Of a DNA stretch of 64,000 nucleotides, positions 41,542 to 50,679 are shown one piece after another (the stretch's first letter is position 1; each line of letters begins with the position of its first letter). The stretch covers positions 62,001-126,000 of the forward strand of contig CASGEL010000002.1 of the NCBI GenBank assembly GCA_949300485.1, read 5' to 3'. This DNA is from an uncultured bacterium (GTDB lineage: Bacteria > Cyanobacteriota > Vampirovibrionia > Gastranaerophilales > Gastranaerophilaceae). The notes beneath the pieces were generated by a model. It was not told the origin of the DNA and did not search any database. It saw only the letters and a program-made list of their open reading frames with translations. Both the position numbers and the translations under genes were made by a program.

Positions 41542-42482
41542 TTTTCTACATTTTGTTTTTCTGGGAAAATAATCTTTGCAGCAAATATCAATACTGTTGC
41601 ACCAATAAATACTTCAAGTGGCAAAAGAGCCAGATAGTCTGTTTTTAAAATCATTGGGATTAGTAATATTGCCCCTGCAGGCGGGAACAAGGTTTTTACC
41701 TTGTCAAATGTAAAAAATAATATACAACAGGCAAGGGTTGCGCATATTGTTAAAGGTAAATGCATATACATATTTAGAACTTCTCTTAATACACAGCCTG
41801 TTGCTGAAGCAAGAGTCATAAGGCCTATAATATGTAATGGTTTATTTCTTAAGGGACTTTTAGTATTTGAAAATTCCGTAAAGGTTACAATTAATGGGGG
41901 TGCCAAAAAATAAATTTGATGATTTTCGAACGGAATAAGAGCTATTATTGCAAATACAATAAGTAATTTTGCCCATTTTATTATTTGTGTTTTTAAATCA
42001 AAATTACATGGGATATATTCATTTTTAGGTTTTAAGTGATTTCTTTCCATAAGCCATTGTGCAGTAATTATAATTAAAGCCATTACAGAAACGGATATAG
42101 GATAAATCCAGCTTGTTGTACCAAGATAAACAGGTAATATACAGGCTGATATTATCGGTATAAGTGTTGTTCGTGTTGCAGTTAATACAAAACCTGTAAA
42201 AGCAAAACAAAGACAAACCTGAAAAATTAACGGAATTGGAATATATCTTGTTACCAATACACCAAATAATGCGGCAACAGAAACCAGAAAAAACATTTTT
42301 CGTTTATTACACATCCAGGGCTGTTGTTCGGATATCCAGGCTCCGATTGTCAATGCACAGATTTCAGGGAATATAATTTCCCGTTCTCCGCTTATTTCTG
42401 CAATAACAATCATTGCAAATGCCATTGTTACTGCAAATATGTATCTTTCAAGACGTATTTGTTTTAATATTTCGACTTTCAT
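41538..42482 (-). CDS. HPP-like polytopic membrane protein
   Basis: This 314-residue protein has about ten hydrophobic helices arranged as two halves. The loop TFDKVKTLFPPAGAILLIPMIL near the end is reminiscent of HPP-family membrane proteins (HPPGGATAL). ISEQQPWMCNKRK and RNKPLHIIG are other conserved-looking loops. It may be a transporter or permease. The start is the ATG at 42482; a TTG at 42500 is possible. TATAAT lies 9 bases upstream without an RBS, so the message may be nearly leaderless. It diverges from metF. Confidence 0.65.
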   Translation of the reverse strand: MKVEILKQIRLERYIFAVTMAFAMIVIAEISGEREIIFPEICALTIGAWISEQQPWMCNKRKMFFLVSVAALFGVLVTRYIPIPLIFQVCLCFAFTGFVLTATRTTLIPIISACILPVYLGTTSWIYPISVSVMALIIITAQWLMERNHLKPKNEYIPCNFDLKTQIIKWAKLLIVFAIIALIPFENHQIYFLAPPLIVTFTEFSNTKSPLRNKPLHIIGLMTLASATGCVLREVLNMYMHLPLTICATLACCILFFTFDKVKTLFPPAGAILLIPMILKTDYLALLPLEVFIGATVLIFAAKIIFPEKQNVEN

Positions 42483-42513
42483 TATAATTTGATTATACAA
42501 TGAAAATCTGTGG

Positions 42514-42519
42514 TATAAT
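42514..42519 (+). promoter_or_regulatory. Extended -10 element of metF
   Basis: TGGTATAAT ends 6 bases before the metF ATG. Transcription would therefore begin at or next to the A of the start codon. There is no room for a Shine-Dalgarno sequence. Confidence 0.65.
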
Positions 42520-42525
42520 TTGTCT

Positions 42526-43380
42526 ATGGAATTGTCTGAAATTTATCAAAATCAGGAAGTTTATAATCCTAAAAAAGTTAATGTCTCTTTTGAAATTTTC
42601 CCGCCTAAAGACGGCGATATATCTATGCTGTTTGATGAATTAAGAATCTTAAAAAAATACAATCCAACACTTGTTTCTTTGACTTATGGTGCTAATGGGG
42701 GAACAAGAAGTTTTTCTATTGATATTTTGCGGATGATTTTGGATTTAGAAATGAATGCTATGCCGCATTTTACCTGTGTTTGTTCTTCAAAAGAAATTAT
42801 TGAGCACTACATTATCCAAATAGAAAATATGGGAATTGAAAATATACTGGCATTAAGAGGCGATATCCCCGAGGATGTTAATGTTTGTAATTTTGATTTT
42901 AAATACGCAAATGAACTTGTCAAATATATAAAAGATAGAACGACCCTATCAATAGGAGTTGCAGGCTATCCGGAAGGTCATATTGAATGTGATAACCTGC
43001 AAAATGATATAGATTATTTGAAAAGAAAAGTTGATGCAGGAGCAAGTGCAATCTTTACTCAGTTATTTTTTGAAAATGATAAATTTTTCAGATACGTGGA
43101 ACGTGTCAGGAATGCCGGAATTGATTTACCGATAATTCCAGGAATTATGCCAATAAGAAGTGTTAAACAAATACAAAATATGACATCTATGGCAAGAATT
43201 GAAATCCCAAAGACTTTAGCTGATATTATTGAAAATCATCCGGATTATATAAAGGATTTTGGAATTGATTTTATAAGCAGACAGTGCAAGGATTTAATTA
43301 AATTTGGTGTAAACGGATTACACTTTTTTACTCTTAATCATTCTGATTTAACATCACAGATTTTAGATAATATTAAATAG
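42526..43380 (+). CDS. metF: 5,10-methylenetetrahydrofolate reductase
   Basis: This 284-residue FAD enzyme makes 5-methyl-THF for methionine synthesis. VSFEIFPPKDGD holds the catalytic Glu, LTYGANGG follows, and ILALRGDIP and AGYPEGHIE form the flavin and folate sites; IFTQLFFEND and PGIMPI complete the TIM barrel. Lengths are typical. TATAAT ends only 6 bases before the ATG, which implies a leaderless mRNA. deoC follows after 11 bases with a good RBS (AGGAGA) and is cotranscribed. Confidence 0.96.
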   Translation: MELSEIYQNQEVYNPKKVNVSFEIFPPKDGDISMLFDELRILKKYNPTLVSLTYGANGGTRSFSIDILRMILDLEMNAMPHFTCVCSSKEIIEHYIIQIENMGIENILALRGDIPEDVNVCNFDFKYANELVKYIKDRTTLSIGVAGYPEGHIECDNLQNDIDYLKRKVDAGASAIFTQLFFENDKFFRYVERVRNAGIDLPIIPGIMPIRSVKQIQNMTSMARIEIPKTLADIIENHPDYIKDFGIDFISRQCKDLIKFGVNGLHFFTLNHSDLTSQILDNIK

Positions 43381-43391
43381 GAGAAATTTTT

Positions 43392-44042
43392 ATGGAGAGT
43401 TTAAATAAATATATAGAACATACATTATTAAAACAGGATGCAAAAAAAGAAGATTTTATAAAACTGTTTAATGAAGCAAAAGAAAATAATTTTTTAGGAG
43501 TCTGTATAAACCCCTGCTATGTAAAATTAGCCAAAGAATATTTAAAGGATTCAGACATAAAAATCGTAACAGTTATAGGTTTTCCTCTTGGAGCTAACAC
43601 AACTGAAACTAAAATTTTTGAAACAATAAATGCTATACGTGACGGCGCCGATGAAATTGATATGGTAATTAATGTCACAAAAGTAAAAAATCGCGAAACA
43701 GATTTTATAATTGAAGAAATTAAACTGATAAAAGCTGCTTGCGGCGGGCATAATTTAAAAGTAATTTTAGAAACTGATTTACTTACAAAAGATGAAATTA
43801 AGTATGCCTGCGAATGTTGTATAAAAGGCGGTGCTGATTTTGTAAAAACATCAACAGGATTTGTAAAAAATGGTGTAGGCGCCAAAGCAGAAGATGTTGA
43901 ATTAATGTATAAAACAGTAGCTTCACATGGTTTGCAAGTAAAAGCCTCAGGCGGTATAAGGGATAAAGAAACGGCACTCAAAATGATAGCAGCAGGGGCA
44001 TCAAGACTTGGGACAAGTTCCGGGGTAAAAATAGTTGGATAA
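43392..44042 (+). CDS. deoC: Deoxyribose-phosphate aldolase
   Basis: This 216-residue class I aldolase splits 2-deoxyribose 5-phosphate into glyceraldehyde 3-phosphate and acetaldehyde. The Schiff-base Lys152 sits in FVKTSTGF. DGADEIDMVINV and VKASGGIRD supply the other active-site residues (Asp and Lys). It has an intact TIM barrel at normal length. Its end overlaps the TTG start of the next gene by 8 bases, so metF-deoC-DUF3137 form one unit. Confidence 0.96.
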   Translation: MESLNKYIEHTLLKQDAKKEDFIKLFNEAKENNFLGVCINPCYVKLAKEYLKDSDIKIVTVIGFPLGANTTETKIFETINAIRDGADEIDMVINVTKVKNRETDFIIEEIKLIKAACGGHNLKVILETDLLTKDEIKYACECCIKGGADFVKTSTGFVKNGVGAKAEDVELMYKTVASHGLQVKASGGIRDKETALKMIAAGASRLGTSSGVKIVG

Positions 44043-45237
44043 ATACGTAGAAATTCAAAGCAAATTCAGTAATTACTATTTTAGTGATATCCAACCTAAA
44101 CTGGTGTGGTTTGAAGGTAGGCGTAGATTTGTTATGTCTGCTTATATAATTTTATTTACGATAGTTGCTGCTATTGTAGGGTATTTGGTTTTTGCCGCAT
44201 TGGATATGAGTAAGAATGCCTACATATTTCTTTTTGGTTTAACAGGTTTTATCTTTTTTCTCGTTCCTCTGTTATCAGTGGTAATAGTGCATTTGAACAA
44301 AGTTTTCGGCAGGAATACTATTAAAAAGATGTTTTTACCGGGAGTTTTAAATTTAGTTAAATATGCTTCCTGGAATAATGAGAAGATTTCTCCTGTTACA
44401 ATTGCAAACTTGTGTTCAAAACATAATATTGTAAAAATTAATAAAAATCATTTTAAATCAGATGATATTATAAGCGGACTTTTTAACGACATTCATTTTA
44501 AAATTATTGAAATAAGTCTAAAATATAATGTTTTAGACATATTTATTACTTTCTTTTGCGGAGTAATTGTTCCATTGCTTTTGTGTGCCTTTTGGTCATG
44601 TTTTGGGTTAGTGCTGTTTGGACAAATAGGCCTTTTATTTACAAAAAATATAATAAATATAGCTATTGCCGGATATATTATTTCATTTGTCATTGTTCTG
44701 TGGGCAATGGTTCATTACAGCAAACGGGGGCGAAAAATTAATCAATATACCCAGCCTGAAGACAGGTGGTTTTATTTTGATGCGAATATATACGACCAGT
44801 TTAAAGGACTGCTTGTATCGTTTGAATATAAAAAGACAATAAACGGGCATACCGTTATATTTGAAAATAATGAAGAAAATTTTTTAGTAAAAACTTTTTT
44901 AACTCAAGGATATGAAAAAGTAAATTTGGAAGATGTTGAGTTTAATAAAAAATTCTCAGTTTATACAACTAATCAAATTGACGCAAGATATCTTTTAACA
45001 ACAGGATTTATGGAACGATTAAAGAATTTAAAACAAAACTTCAAATCAAAATATATCAGAGCCTCTTTTAAAAATGAAGAATTACTGCTTGCAATTCAAG
45101 CCGATAAGAATTTATTTGAAATGGGTTCTGTTTGGCATAAATTAGATCCTAAAACTTATCAAACTATGTTTATGGAATTAATATCTATTTTGCAAATTAC
45201 AGACGCTCTTAATTTGAATAAGGATATAGGTTTGTAG
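44035..45237 (+). CDS. DUF3137 membrane protein
   Basis: This 400-residue protein starts at a TTG overlapping deoC. It has two membrane hairpins: helices near 35-85, and 165-230 with LCAFWSCFGLVLFGQIGLLF. The C-terminal domain matches DUF3137: FKGLLVSFEYKKTINGHTVIFE, VNLEDVEFNKKFSVYTTNQIDARYLLT and FMERLKNLKQ. The last domain is thought to be cytoplasmic and of unknown function. It is the last gene of the metF unit. A terminator was not recognised after it. Confidence 0.8.
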   Translation: MDKYVEIQSKFSNYYFSDIQPKLVWFEGRRRFVMSAYIILFTIVAAIVGYLVFAALDMSKNAYIFLFGLTGFIFFLVPLLSVVIVHLNKVFGRNTIKKMFLPGVLNLVKYASWNNEKISPVTIANLCSKHNIVKINKNHFKSDDIISGLFNDIHFKIIEISLKYNVLDIFITFFCGVIVPLLLCAFWSCFGLVLFGQIGLLFTKNIINIAIAGYIISFVIVLWAMVHYSKRGRKINQYTQPEDRWFYFDANIYDQFKGLLVSFEYKKTINGHTVIFENNEENFLVKTFLTQGYEKVNLEDVEFNKKFSVYTTNQIDARYLLTTGFMERLKNLKQNFKSKYIRASFKNEELLLAIQADKNLFEMGSVWHKLDPKTYQTMFMELISILQITDALNLNKDIGL

Positions 45238-45325
45238 TAGTTAGTGTTTAAATTTGCTTTTGCTCAAATTTTCCTTAATAATCCCTTCATGATATAATGG
45301 AATTAATCAGAAGGGATATAGCAGA

Positions 45326-46402
45326 ATGGGTGATGAAGATAAGCAGTTTGATGCCACCCCCAGAAAGCTGGAACAGGCAAGAAAAGAAGGACAGGTTGTA
45401 AAGTCAAAAGACTTTTCGACAGCACTTTCACTGCTAATTTTATTTTCTGTTATTTTTGGGCTGGCTCCTTTTATTTGGGATCAAATTGTCCAGGTATTTA
45501 CCTTGTTGTATGAACAAATCCCAAATGCCCACGTTGAAAAAGTCGGGTACATGTATATTCTTACGGTCGCACTAAAAGCTACATTTTTGATCTTAGGTCC
45601 CATTTTATTTATTGCTTGGCTTGTTGCTATTTTAGCTGATTTTATTCAAGTAGGTCCTCTGGTTGCAATCGCACCTTTGGTTCCAAAACTTGATAAACTT
45701 AATCCGACAAAGTATTTTAAAAATATTATTTCTATCAAGACACTTTTTGAGCTGTTTAAAAATATCGTAAAGGTTATAATTCTTGGTTACATAGGCTGGA
45801 TGGTTTATAAAGACCATATTGAATCAATTTTAATGCTTGCTGCTGTTGATAACAACTTCGCAGTCATGGTTGAATTCGGAAAAATAATTACAGAATTTAT
45901 TTTTAAAGCCTGTATAGCCTTTTTAATTATTGCTGCAGCTGATTACGGGGTGACTAAATGGAAATTTTTGAAAGACCAGAAAATGTCATTCAAAGAAATT
46001 AAAGATGAATATAAAAACTCAGAAGGAGATCCTAATGTAAAAGCTGCATTACGTCAACGTCGTATGCAGATGTTACAACAAGGTGCAATGGATGCAGTAC
46101 CAACAGCAGATTTTGTTGTTACAAACCCAACCCATGTTGCATGTGCTCTAAAATATGTTGCAGAAGAAATGGATTCTCCTATGCTCATTGCAAAAGGTAC
46201 AGAGCTTATAGCTAAAAAAATTATTGATATTGCAAAAGAACACAACGTTCCGGTTATAGAAAATCCGCCTGTAGCAAGAGCTTTGTTCAGAATGGTCGAT
46301 ATTAACCAGCATATTCCACCGGAACTTTATAAAGCTGTAGCGGAAATCTTGATGTTCGTTTATAAAATGAAAAATCCATCAAATAAACGACCGCGAAATT
46401 AA
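45326..46402 (+). CDS. flhB: Flagellar/type III export switch protein FlhB
   Basis: This 358-residue export gate subunit starts MGDEDKQFDATPRKLEQARKEG, the FlhB/SctU signature. It has four membrane regions (about 32-52, 75-105, 145-165, 185-208), the basic linker DYGVTKWKFLKDQKMSFKEIKDE, and the self-cleaving loop NPTH at 267-270, followed by VACALKY. Autocleavage between Asn and Pro allows the substrate switch driven by FliK. Flagellar FlhB usually has NPTHYAVALKY; VACALKY is a variant. It is normally with flhA and fliPQR, none of which is adjacent here. A sigma factor follows after 18 bases. Confidence 0.93.
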   Translation: MGDEDKQFDATPRKLEQARKEGQVVKSKDFSTALSLLILFSVIFGLAPFIWDQIVQVFTLLYEQIPNAHVEKVGYMYILTVALKATFLILGPILFIAWLVAILADFIQVGPLVAIAPLVPKLDKLNPTKYFKNIISIKTLFELFKNIVKVIILGYIGWMVYKDHIESILMLAAVDNNFAVMVEFGKIITEFIFKACIAFLIIAAADYGVTKWKFLKDQKMSFKEIKDEYKNSEGDPNVKAALRQRRMQMLQQGAMDAVPTADFVVTNPTHVACALKYVAEEMDSPMLIAKGTELIAKKIIDIAKEHNVPVIENPPVARALFRMVDINQHIPPELYKAVAEILMFVYKMKNPSNKRPRN

Positions 46403-46420
46403 TTTCTTGTAGTATTATTG

Positions 46421-47095
46421 ATGTGTAAAATTATGACTAAAGAAGATAAAACAAATTTACAACATTATATCGATATAGTTCAAAAAGTTGCAAGAGTTGA
46501 ACACAGACGAATACCTTCTCATATGGTTGAATATGAGGAACTACTTTCTATCGGTATTATTGCTATCCAAGTCATGATAAAAAATAAGACTCCGGAACAA
46601 CTTGCAAAATATAATTCCGCATATATTGCAACAGCAGTCCGTTGGGCAATTCGAAACGAATTAAGAATAAGATATAAATGGTATTCAATGAAACATAAAG
46701 CAGAAGATGAATACGATGAAGATGAAGCAGTAGAAGGTATGGATATGAAACAGGCAAAAATTCGTGAAGCAATTTACGAAACAATCCTGTCAATTGATGG
46801 TCTTGCTGCTGCCGCAAGCGATAATGATTCCCCATTCGACTTTGTAAAAGATCCGCATGCCATGCCTGATGAAAGTGCAGAAATCTCTGAAATGGGTAGA
46901 ATGATTAGAACTGCTATTTCAAAACTGCCACCAAAAGAAAGAACTGTTGTAGAATATAGATTCTACAGAAATATGCAAGTTAAAGATATAGCAAAACAAA
47001 TTGGTTTATCACCTTCTCGAGTTACTCGTATTGTTCAATCATCATTGAATTCGGTCAGAGAATACCTAAATGCCCATGAACAATACGGCTACTAA
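46421..47095 (+). CDS. Sigma-70 family RNA polymerase sigma factor
   Basis: This 224-residue sigma factor is without region 1. Region 2 (about 15-100) shows ELLSIGIIAIQ and YIATAVRWAIRNELRI (core binding and -10 contact). Region 4 (about 165-215) shows LPPKERTVVEYRFYRNMQVKDIAKQIGLSPSRVTRIV, a clear helix-turn-helix. The middle is Asp/Glu-rich with little of region 3. Conserved anti-sigma partners are not seen nearby. It follows flhB by 18 bases, so it may be cotranscribed with it and direct export or motility genes. Start is ATG 46421 or 46433. Confidence 0.82.
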   Translation: MCKIMTKEDKTNLQHYIDIVQKVARVEHRRIPSHMVEYEELLSIGIIAIQVMIKNKTPEQLAKYNSAYIATAVRWAIRNELRIRYKWYSMKHKAEDEYDEDEAVEGMDMKQAKIREAIYETILSIDGLAAAASDNDSPFDFVKDPHAMPDESAEISEMGRMIRTAISKLPPKERTVVEYRFYRNMQVKDIAKQIGLSPSRVTRIVQSSLNSVREYLNAHEQYGY

Positions 47096-47145
47096 AAAAT
47101 TATTTTTAACTGTAATATAAAAAATATATTATAGATGAGGCTATA

Positions 47146-47790
47146 ATGAGGGTATTAAAAACAGCAAAAACTCAACTAGGAAATATAATTGAATTACTTG
47201 GGAAGCCCGATAATAAAAATATTTTAATCATTGGAGTTATACATGGAGATGAACCTCAAGGGGAATTTCTTATAAAAACATACCTTGAAAAATTTTCAGA
47301 AAAAGAAAATTTGCCTCTTTTTATTCCATGCCTGAATCCTGATGGGAAACAACTTGGAACAAGGACAAATGCTAATTTGGTAGACTTAAACAGAAATTTT
47401 CCTACAAAAAATTGGGCAGAAGGACAAACAAAAGAAGGATTTTTAAAAGGGTCGCCATACTATGGCGGAGAAGCCCCAGCAAGCGAAATAGAAACACAGT
47501 TTCTAATTGATACCATCGAACAATATACTCCAAAGCTTGTTATAACCCTGCATACACCATATAAAATAGTTAATTACGATGGCCCTGCAGAAAAAATTGC
47601 TCAGATGATCTCAAAGATAATAAAATATCCTGTCGAAAAAAGCATAGGATATCCAACTCCGGGCAGTTTCGGCACCTATTGCGGAGTTGAACGAAATATC
47701 CCTACAATTACACTTGAAATGGATGAAAAAATACCGGTCGCAGAACTAGTGCAACCGGTACATAAAATATTTGATTTGCTAAAAATATAA
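47146..47790 (+). CDS. M14-family zinc amidase/carboxypeptidase (MpaA-like)
   Basis: This 214-residue enzyme has zinc ligands His33 and Glu36 in HGDE, and His136 in TLHTP. NRNF (82-85) is the substrate-binding Asn-Arg pair. Glu191 in TLEMDE is the catalytic base. In MpaA the reaction removes D-glutamyl-meso-diaminopimelate peptides from murein tripeptide in the cytoplasm; no signal peptide is present here either. A role in peptidoglycan recycling is the best guess. Succinylglutamate desuccinylase-like members are the alternative. Confidence 0.82.
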   Translation: MRVLKTAKTQLGNIIELLGKPDNKNILIIGVIHGDEPQGEFLIKTYLEKFSEKENLPLFIPCLNPDGKQLGTRTNANLVDLNRNFPTKNWAEGQTKEGFLKGSPYYGGEAPASEIETQFLIDTIEQYTPKLVITLHTPYKIVNYDGPAEKIAQMISKIIKYPVEKSIGYPTPGSFGTYCGVERNIPTITLEMDEKIPVAELVQPVHKIFDLLKI

Positions 47791-48267
47791 TTATTTTTTA
47801 AAGAAAATCGAAATTTGATATTCCTCTCTCTTTCCTTGGGCGTTTGTACCATTATGGATAATGCTTAACCCTCCGTCAGTTGTTACGGCAACATCCTTAA
47901 CTCTGGCACCATAGCCGGCCCAGCTTACATGCTGATGGGTCAGATTATCAACCATATCAGACTGATCTGCTTTTTTAGCGGCTTCTAAATCTTTATGGTC
48001 CAAGACATATATTTTTTCACCCTTTTTATCAGTATATCCGTTTTCATTAGCATGCGATAAACCCAAAACATTATACGCATCCTCTTTAGACAGATTTAAT
48101 ACAGGCATTTTTCCTGGAGAATTATAAGTCTTTGGCTTATAATTGTATTTTTGAGATTGTTCAAAATTGAAAGTAAAACCCTCTTCAATCTTCATTGTCC
48201 GCTGCTGAACTTTTCCGTCTTCTTTCCAGCGTATAACGGTTGGCACATACTTGATTTCATTAGACAT
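47791..48267 (-). CDS. Orphan cytoplasmic protein
   Basis: This 158-residue protein has no signal peptide or membrane segment. It begins with MSNEIKYVPTVIRWKEDGKVQQRTM, then a polar middle with a likely EF-like or calcium-free loop (SHANENGYTDKKGEK, about 70-85), and a C-terminal stretch VKDVAVTTDGGLSIIHNGTNAQ with strands. I recognise no family. It has an AGGAG RBS and is convergent with the M14 enzyme, with no gap between the stop codons. Function is unknown. Confidence 0.6.
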   Translation of the reverse strand: MSNEIKYVPTVIRWKEDGKVQQRTMKIEEGFTFNFEQSQKYNYKPKTYNSPGKMPVLNLSKEDAYNVLGLSHANENGYTDKKGEKIYVLDHKDLEAAKKADQSDMVDNLTHQHVSWAGYGARVKDVAVTTDGGLSIIHNGTNAQGKREEYQISIFFKK

Positions 48268-48433
48268 AATAAAAATCTCCTTTACTATTACAAATATCTA
48301 TTGACATATTTATATAAACAAATTTCGATATTTATAATTGCTATATAGTGTATATAATACGTATATTTTCTTTACATTAATTCACATTTACAAATTTGTT
48401 TGTTATAAAATAAAAAAAAGAGGATTTTTAAAA

Positions 48434-49807
48434 ATGAAATTATTTAATTCTTACACAAACACTATTGAAGAATTCAAACCGATTGAAGAAAATAAAGTAA
48501 AAATGTATGTATGCGGTCCAACTGTTTATGACTATGCACATTTAGGACATGCAAGGTGCTATATAACCTGGGATGTTTTATACAGATACCTGAAATTTAA
48601 AGGCTATGATGTTACATACTGCAGAAACGTTACAGATGTAGACGATAAAATCCTCAAAAAAGCAGAAAAAGAAGGAAAAACACCTGAAGAGATTTCACAA
48701 TACTGGTATAAACAGTTTTCAAACTCAATGAAGGCCCTTAATACACTAAAACCGGATATTGAACCATTTGCCACCAAAACACTTGGCGAAATGATTTCAA
48801 TAGTTAAAGATTTGATTGCCAAAGGATATGCCTACGAAGCTAATGGAGATGTTTATTTCAGAGTGAAAAAATTTCCAAAATACGGATATCTATCAAAACA
48901 ACCTATTGATAAATTAGAAAGTGGCGCAAGGATTGAAATTGGCGAACACAAAGAAGATCCTCTTGACTTTGCCTTATGGAAAAAAGATGAAAAATTCGGA
49001 TATAAATCTCCTTGGGGGATTGGTAGACCGGGCTGGCATATTGAATGTTCAGCAATGAGCAGAAAATACTTAGGAAAGACAATTGACATTCATGCTGGCG
49101 GTGCTGATTTAATCTTCCCTCACCATGAAAATGAAATTGCTCAATCTGAATGTGCAAACGGCTGTAAATTCGTAAATTATTGGCTTCATAACGGATTTGT
49201 AACTATTAACAAAGAAAAAATGTCAAAATCTTTAGGTAATTTTTTAACAATAGATGATATGCTAAAGAATTATGATGCAAACACCTTGAGACTATTCATT
49301 CTGACAAACCATTACAGAATGCCTGTAGAATTTTCTGATGAAGCACTCTCATCCGCTCAAGCAGGAGCTAAACGATTAACAAATGCAAAACAAACACCAA
49401 TCAATGAAGACCTCGATATCTCTACAACAGATGAGTATAAAGCATTTGTAGAAGCTATGGATGAAGATTTAAATACGTCAAAAGCACTTGCTGTGTTATT
49501 TGATCTGGCAACTAAAGCAAATAAGGGAGAAGAAAACGCTTATACTATCCTCTATAAACTAGGTTCAACTTTAGGTTTTACCTTTGAAAAAGCCGCTTTA
49601 ACAGATAATGAAATTTCAGAGGCAATTAAAAAAACATCTGATGTTCTTGGACAAAATTTCAACTCAATTGATGAAATTCTTGAACTAAGAAAACAGGCAA
49701 GAGCGGAAAAAAATTGGGATGTTGCCGACAAAATAAGAATTGCATTTGACCAATCCGGCATTATTCTAAAAGACACAAAAGACGGAACTTTGCTCGAAGC
49801 TAAATAA
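48434..49807 (+). CDS. cysS: Cysteinyl-tRNA synthetase
   Basis: This 457-residue class I synthetase has the HIGH-equivalent AHLGHAR, a zinc site including CGPTVYD, HIECSAMS and HHENEIAQSE, and KEKMSKSLGN as the KMSKS loop. The start is the ATG at 48434 (MKLFNSYT), with AAGAGG upstream. An upstream in-frame extension of 32 codons is AT-rich noncoding. It carries the usual C-terminal anticodon domain ending near 440. Confidence 0.97.
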   Translation: MKLFNSYTNTIEEFKPIEENKVKMYVCGPTVYDYAHLGHARCYITWDVLYRYLKFKGYDVTYCRNVTDVDDKILKKAEKEGKTPEEISQYWYKQFSNSMKALNTLKPDIEPFATKTLGEMISIVKDLIAKGYAYEANGDVYFRVKKFPKYGYLSKQPIDKLESGARIEIGEHKEDPLDFALWKKDEKFGYKSPWGIGRPGWHIECSAMSRKYLGKTIDIHAGGADLIFPHHENEIAQSECANGCKFVNYWLHNGFVTINKEKMSKSLGNFLTIDDMLKNYDANTLRLFILTNHYRMPVEFSDEALSSAQAGAKRLTNAKQTPINEDLDISTTDEYKAFVEAMDEDLNTSKALAVLFDLATKANKGEENAYTILYKLGSTLGFTFEKAALTDNEISEAIKKTSDVLGQNFNSIDEILELRKQARAEKNWDVADKIRIAFDQSGIILKDTKDGTLLEAK

Positions 49808-49811
49808 CAAC

Positions 49812-50264
49812 TTAACCAATCAACTGATGCAAAAATTCCTTCAGTAAGCTTATCTTTTCTGAACCAATAACAGAAAAAATTACTTCTTCTGTTTGCAATT
49901 TTAGATAAAACTTTGCATAGTAAAACATTATCATTTTATTATTTATAAAAAACACTATTTGGGGCTTTGCCTCTTCTACCCGAAAGGATTGTATCTCAGA
50001 AAAATCAATGCCCACTCCGTTTATCATAATATAATTTTCTATTATTTTAATTTCATCTTTTTTAACGAACTTATTAATTATTAAAAATCTAGGCAGATAA
50101 ATCAATGTAAAAATAACAATACAAATTATAGAACATAAAACCGTTATTCTATGTAAAAACAGTAAATACAAAATAAATACAACAACCAAAACATATAAGA
50201 TAACCACTCCTAAAATAATCATGGAAGGTGTTTCATCTATATTTGATTTTAAAAACTCTTTCAT
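49812..50264 (-). CDS. Small membrane protein with PH-like tail
   Basis: This 150-residue protein has two adjacent membrane helices (about 15-35 and 40-62). The following 85 residues alternate short strands (IKIIENYIMINGVGIDFSEIQSFRVEE and IVFFINNKMIMFYYAKF), similar to the small bacterial PH-like domains that follow two helices. This is a structural guess. It is on the same strand as the next small membrane gene and murJ, with 15 bases between, and may form a unit. Function is unknown. Confidence 0.6.
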   Translation of the reverse strand: MKEFLKSNIDETPSMIILGVVILYVLVVVFILYLLFLHRITVLCSIICIVIFTLIYLPRFLIINKFVKKDEIKIIENYIMINGVGIDFSEIQSFRVEEAKPQIVFFINNKMIMFYYAKFYLKLQTEEVIFSVIGSEKISLLKEFLHQLIG

Positions 50265-50279
50265 ACTGCTCCAATATTT

Positions 50280-50639
50280 TTACTTTAAATTTTCCGCTCG
50301 TTTTACATCATATTTATCCATCAGATTATTCTTCTTATACGAAGAAATAGCAGCACCTAAACCAAGTCCTGTTATTATACCTGCAGGAATACCAATAACA
50401 GCCCAGGCCCAAGATCGCTTTCTAATTCCTGCCAACCAGCCTATTATAGAAAAAAAGGCAACAGATAAAATTGTTAAATCTAAAAGCTTTCTTTCTTGAG
50501 CATTGTATTTTTTTACAAATTCATCAGCTTTAGACTTCTCAATCTCATAGCTATAAATATTATCCGGTCTATCAGGACTCCTTTTAAAGTCCAGCCGTAC
50601 TTTATTATTACCGATATTTGGACCTATTTCTAATCTCAT
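50280..50639 (-). CDS. Small two-helix membrane protein
   Basis: This 119-residue protein has a hydrophilic N-terminal half (1-50, KRSPDRPDNIYSYEIEK), then two membrane helices (LLDLTILSVAFFSIIGWLAG and WAVIGIPAGIITGLGLGAAIS, about 52-95) and a basic tail. It lies 40 bases after murJ and 15 before another membrane gene on the same strand. No family is recognised; it may be an accessory to the murJ-SpoIID unit. Confidence 0.6.
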   Translation of the reverse strand: MRLEIGPNIGNNKVRLDFKRSPDRPDNIYSYEIEKSKADEFVKKYNAQERKLLDLTILSVAFFSIIGWLAGIRKRSWAWAVIGIPAGIITGLGLGAAISSYKKNNLMDKYDVKRAENLK

Positions 50640-50679
50640 AAGCTGATCTTAACTCTGTTTATCTTATTTTTGAATTATC

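Noticed and set aside
49812-50639. Two small membrane genes as a phage holin-lysin pair
   Set aside because: No lysin, phage structural genes or integrase are nearby; they sit in the murJ strand run.
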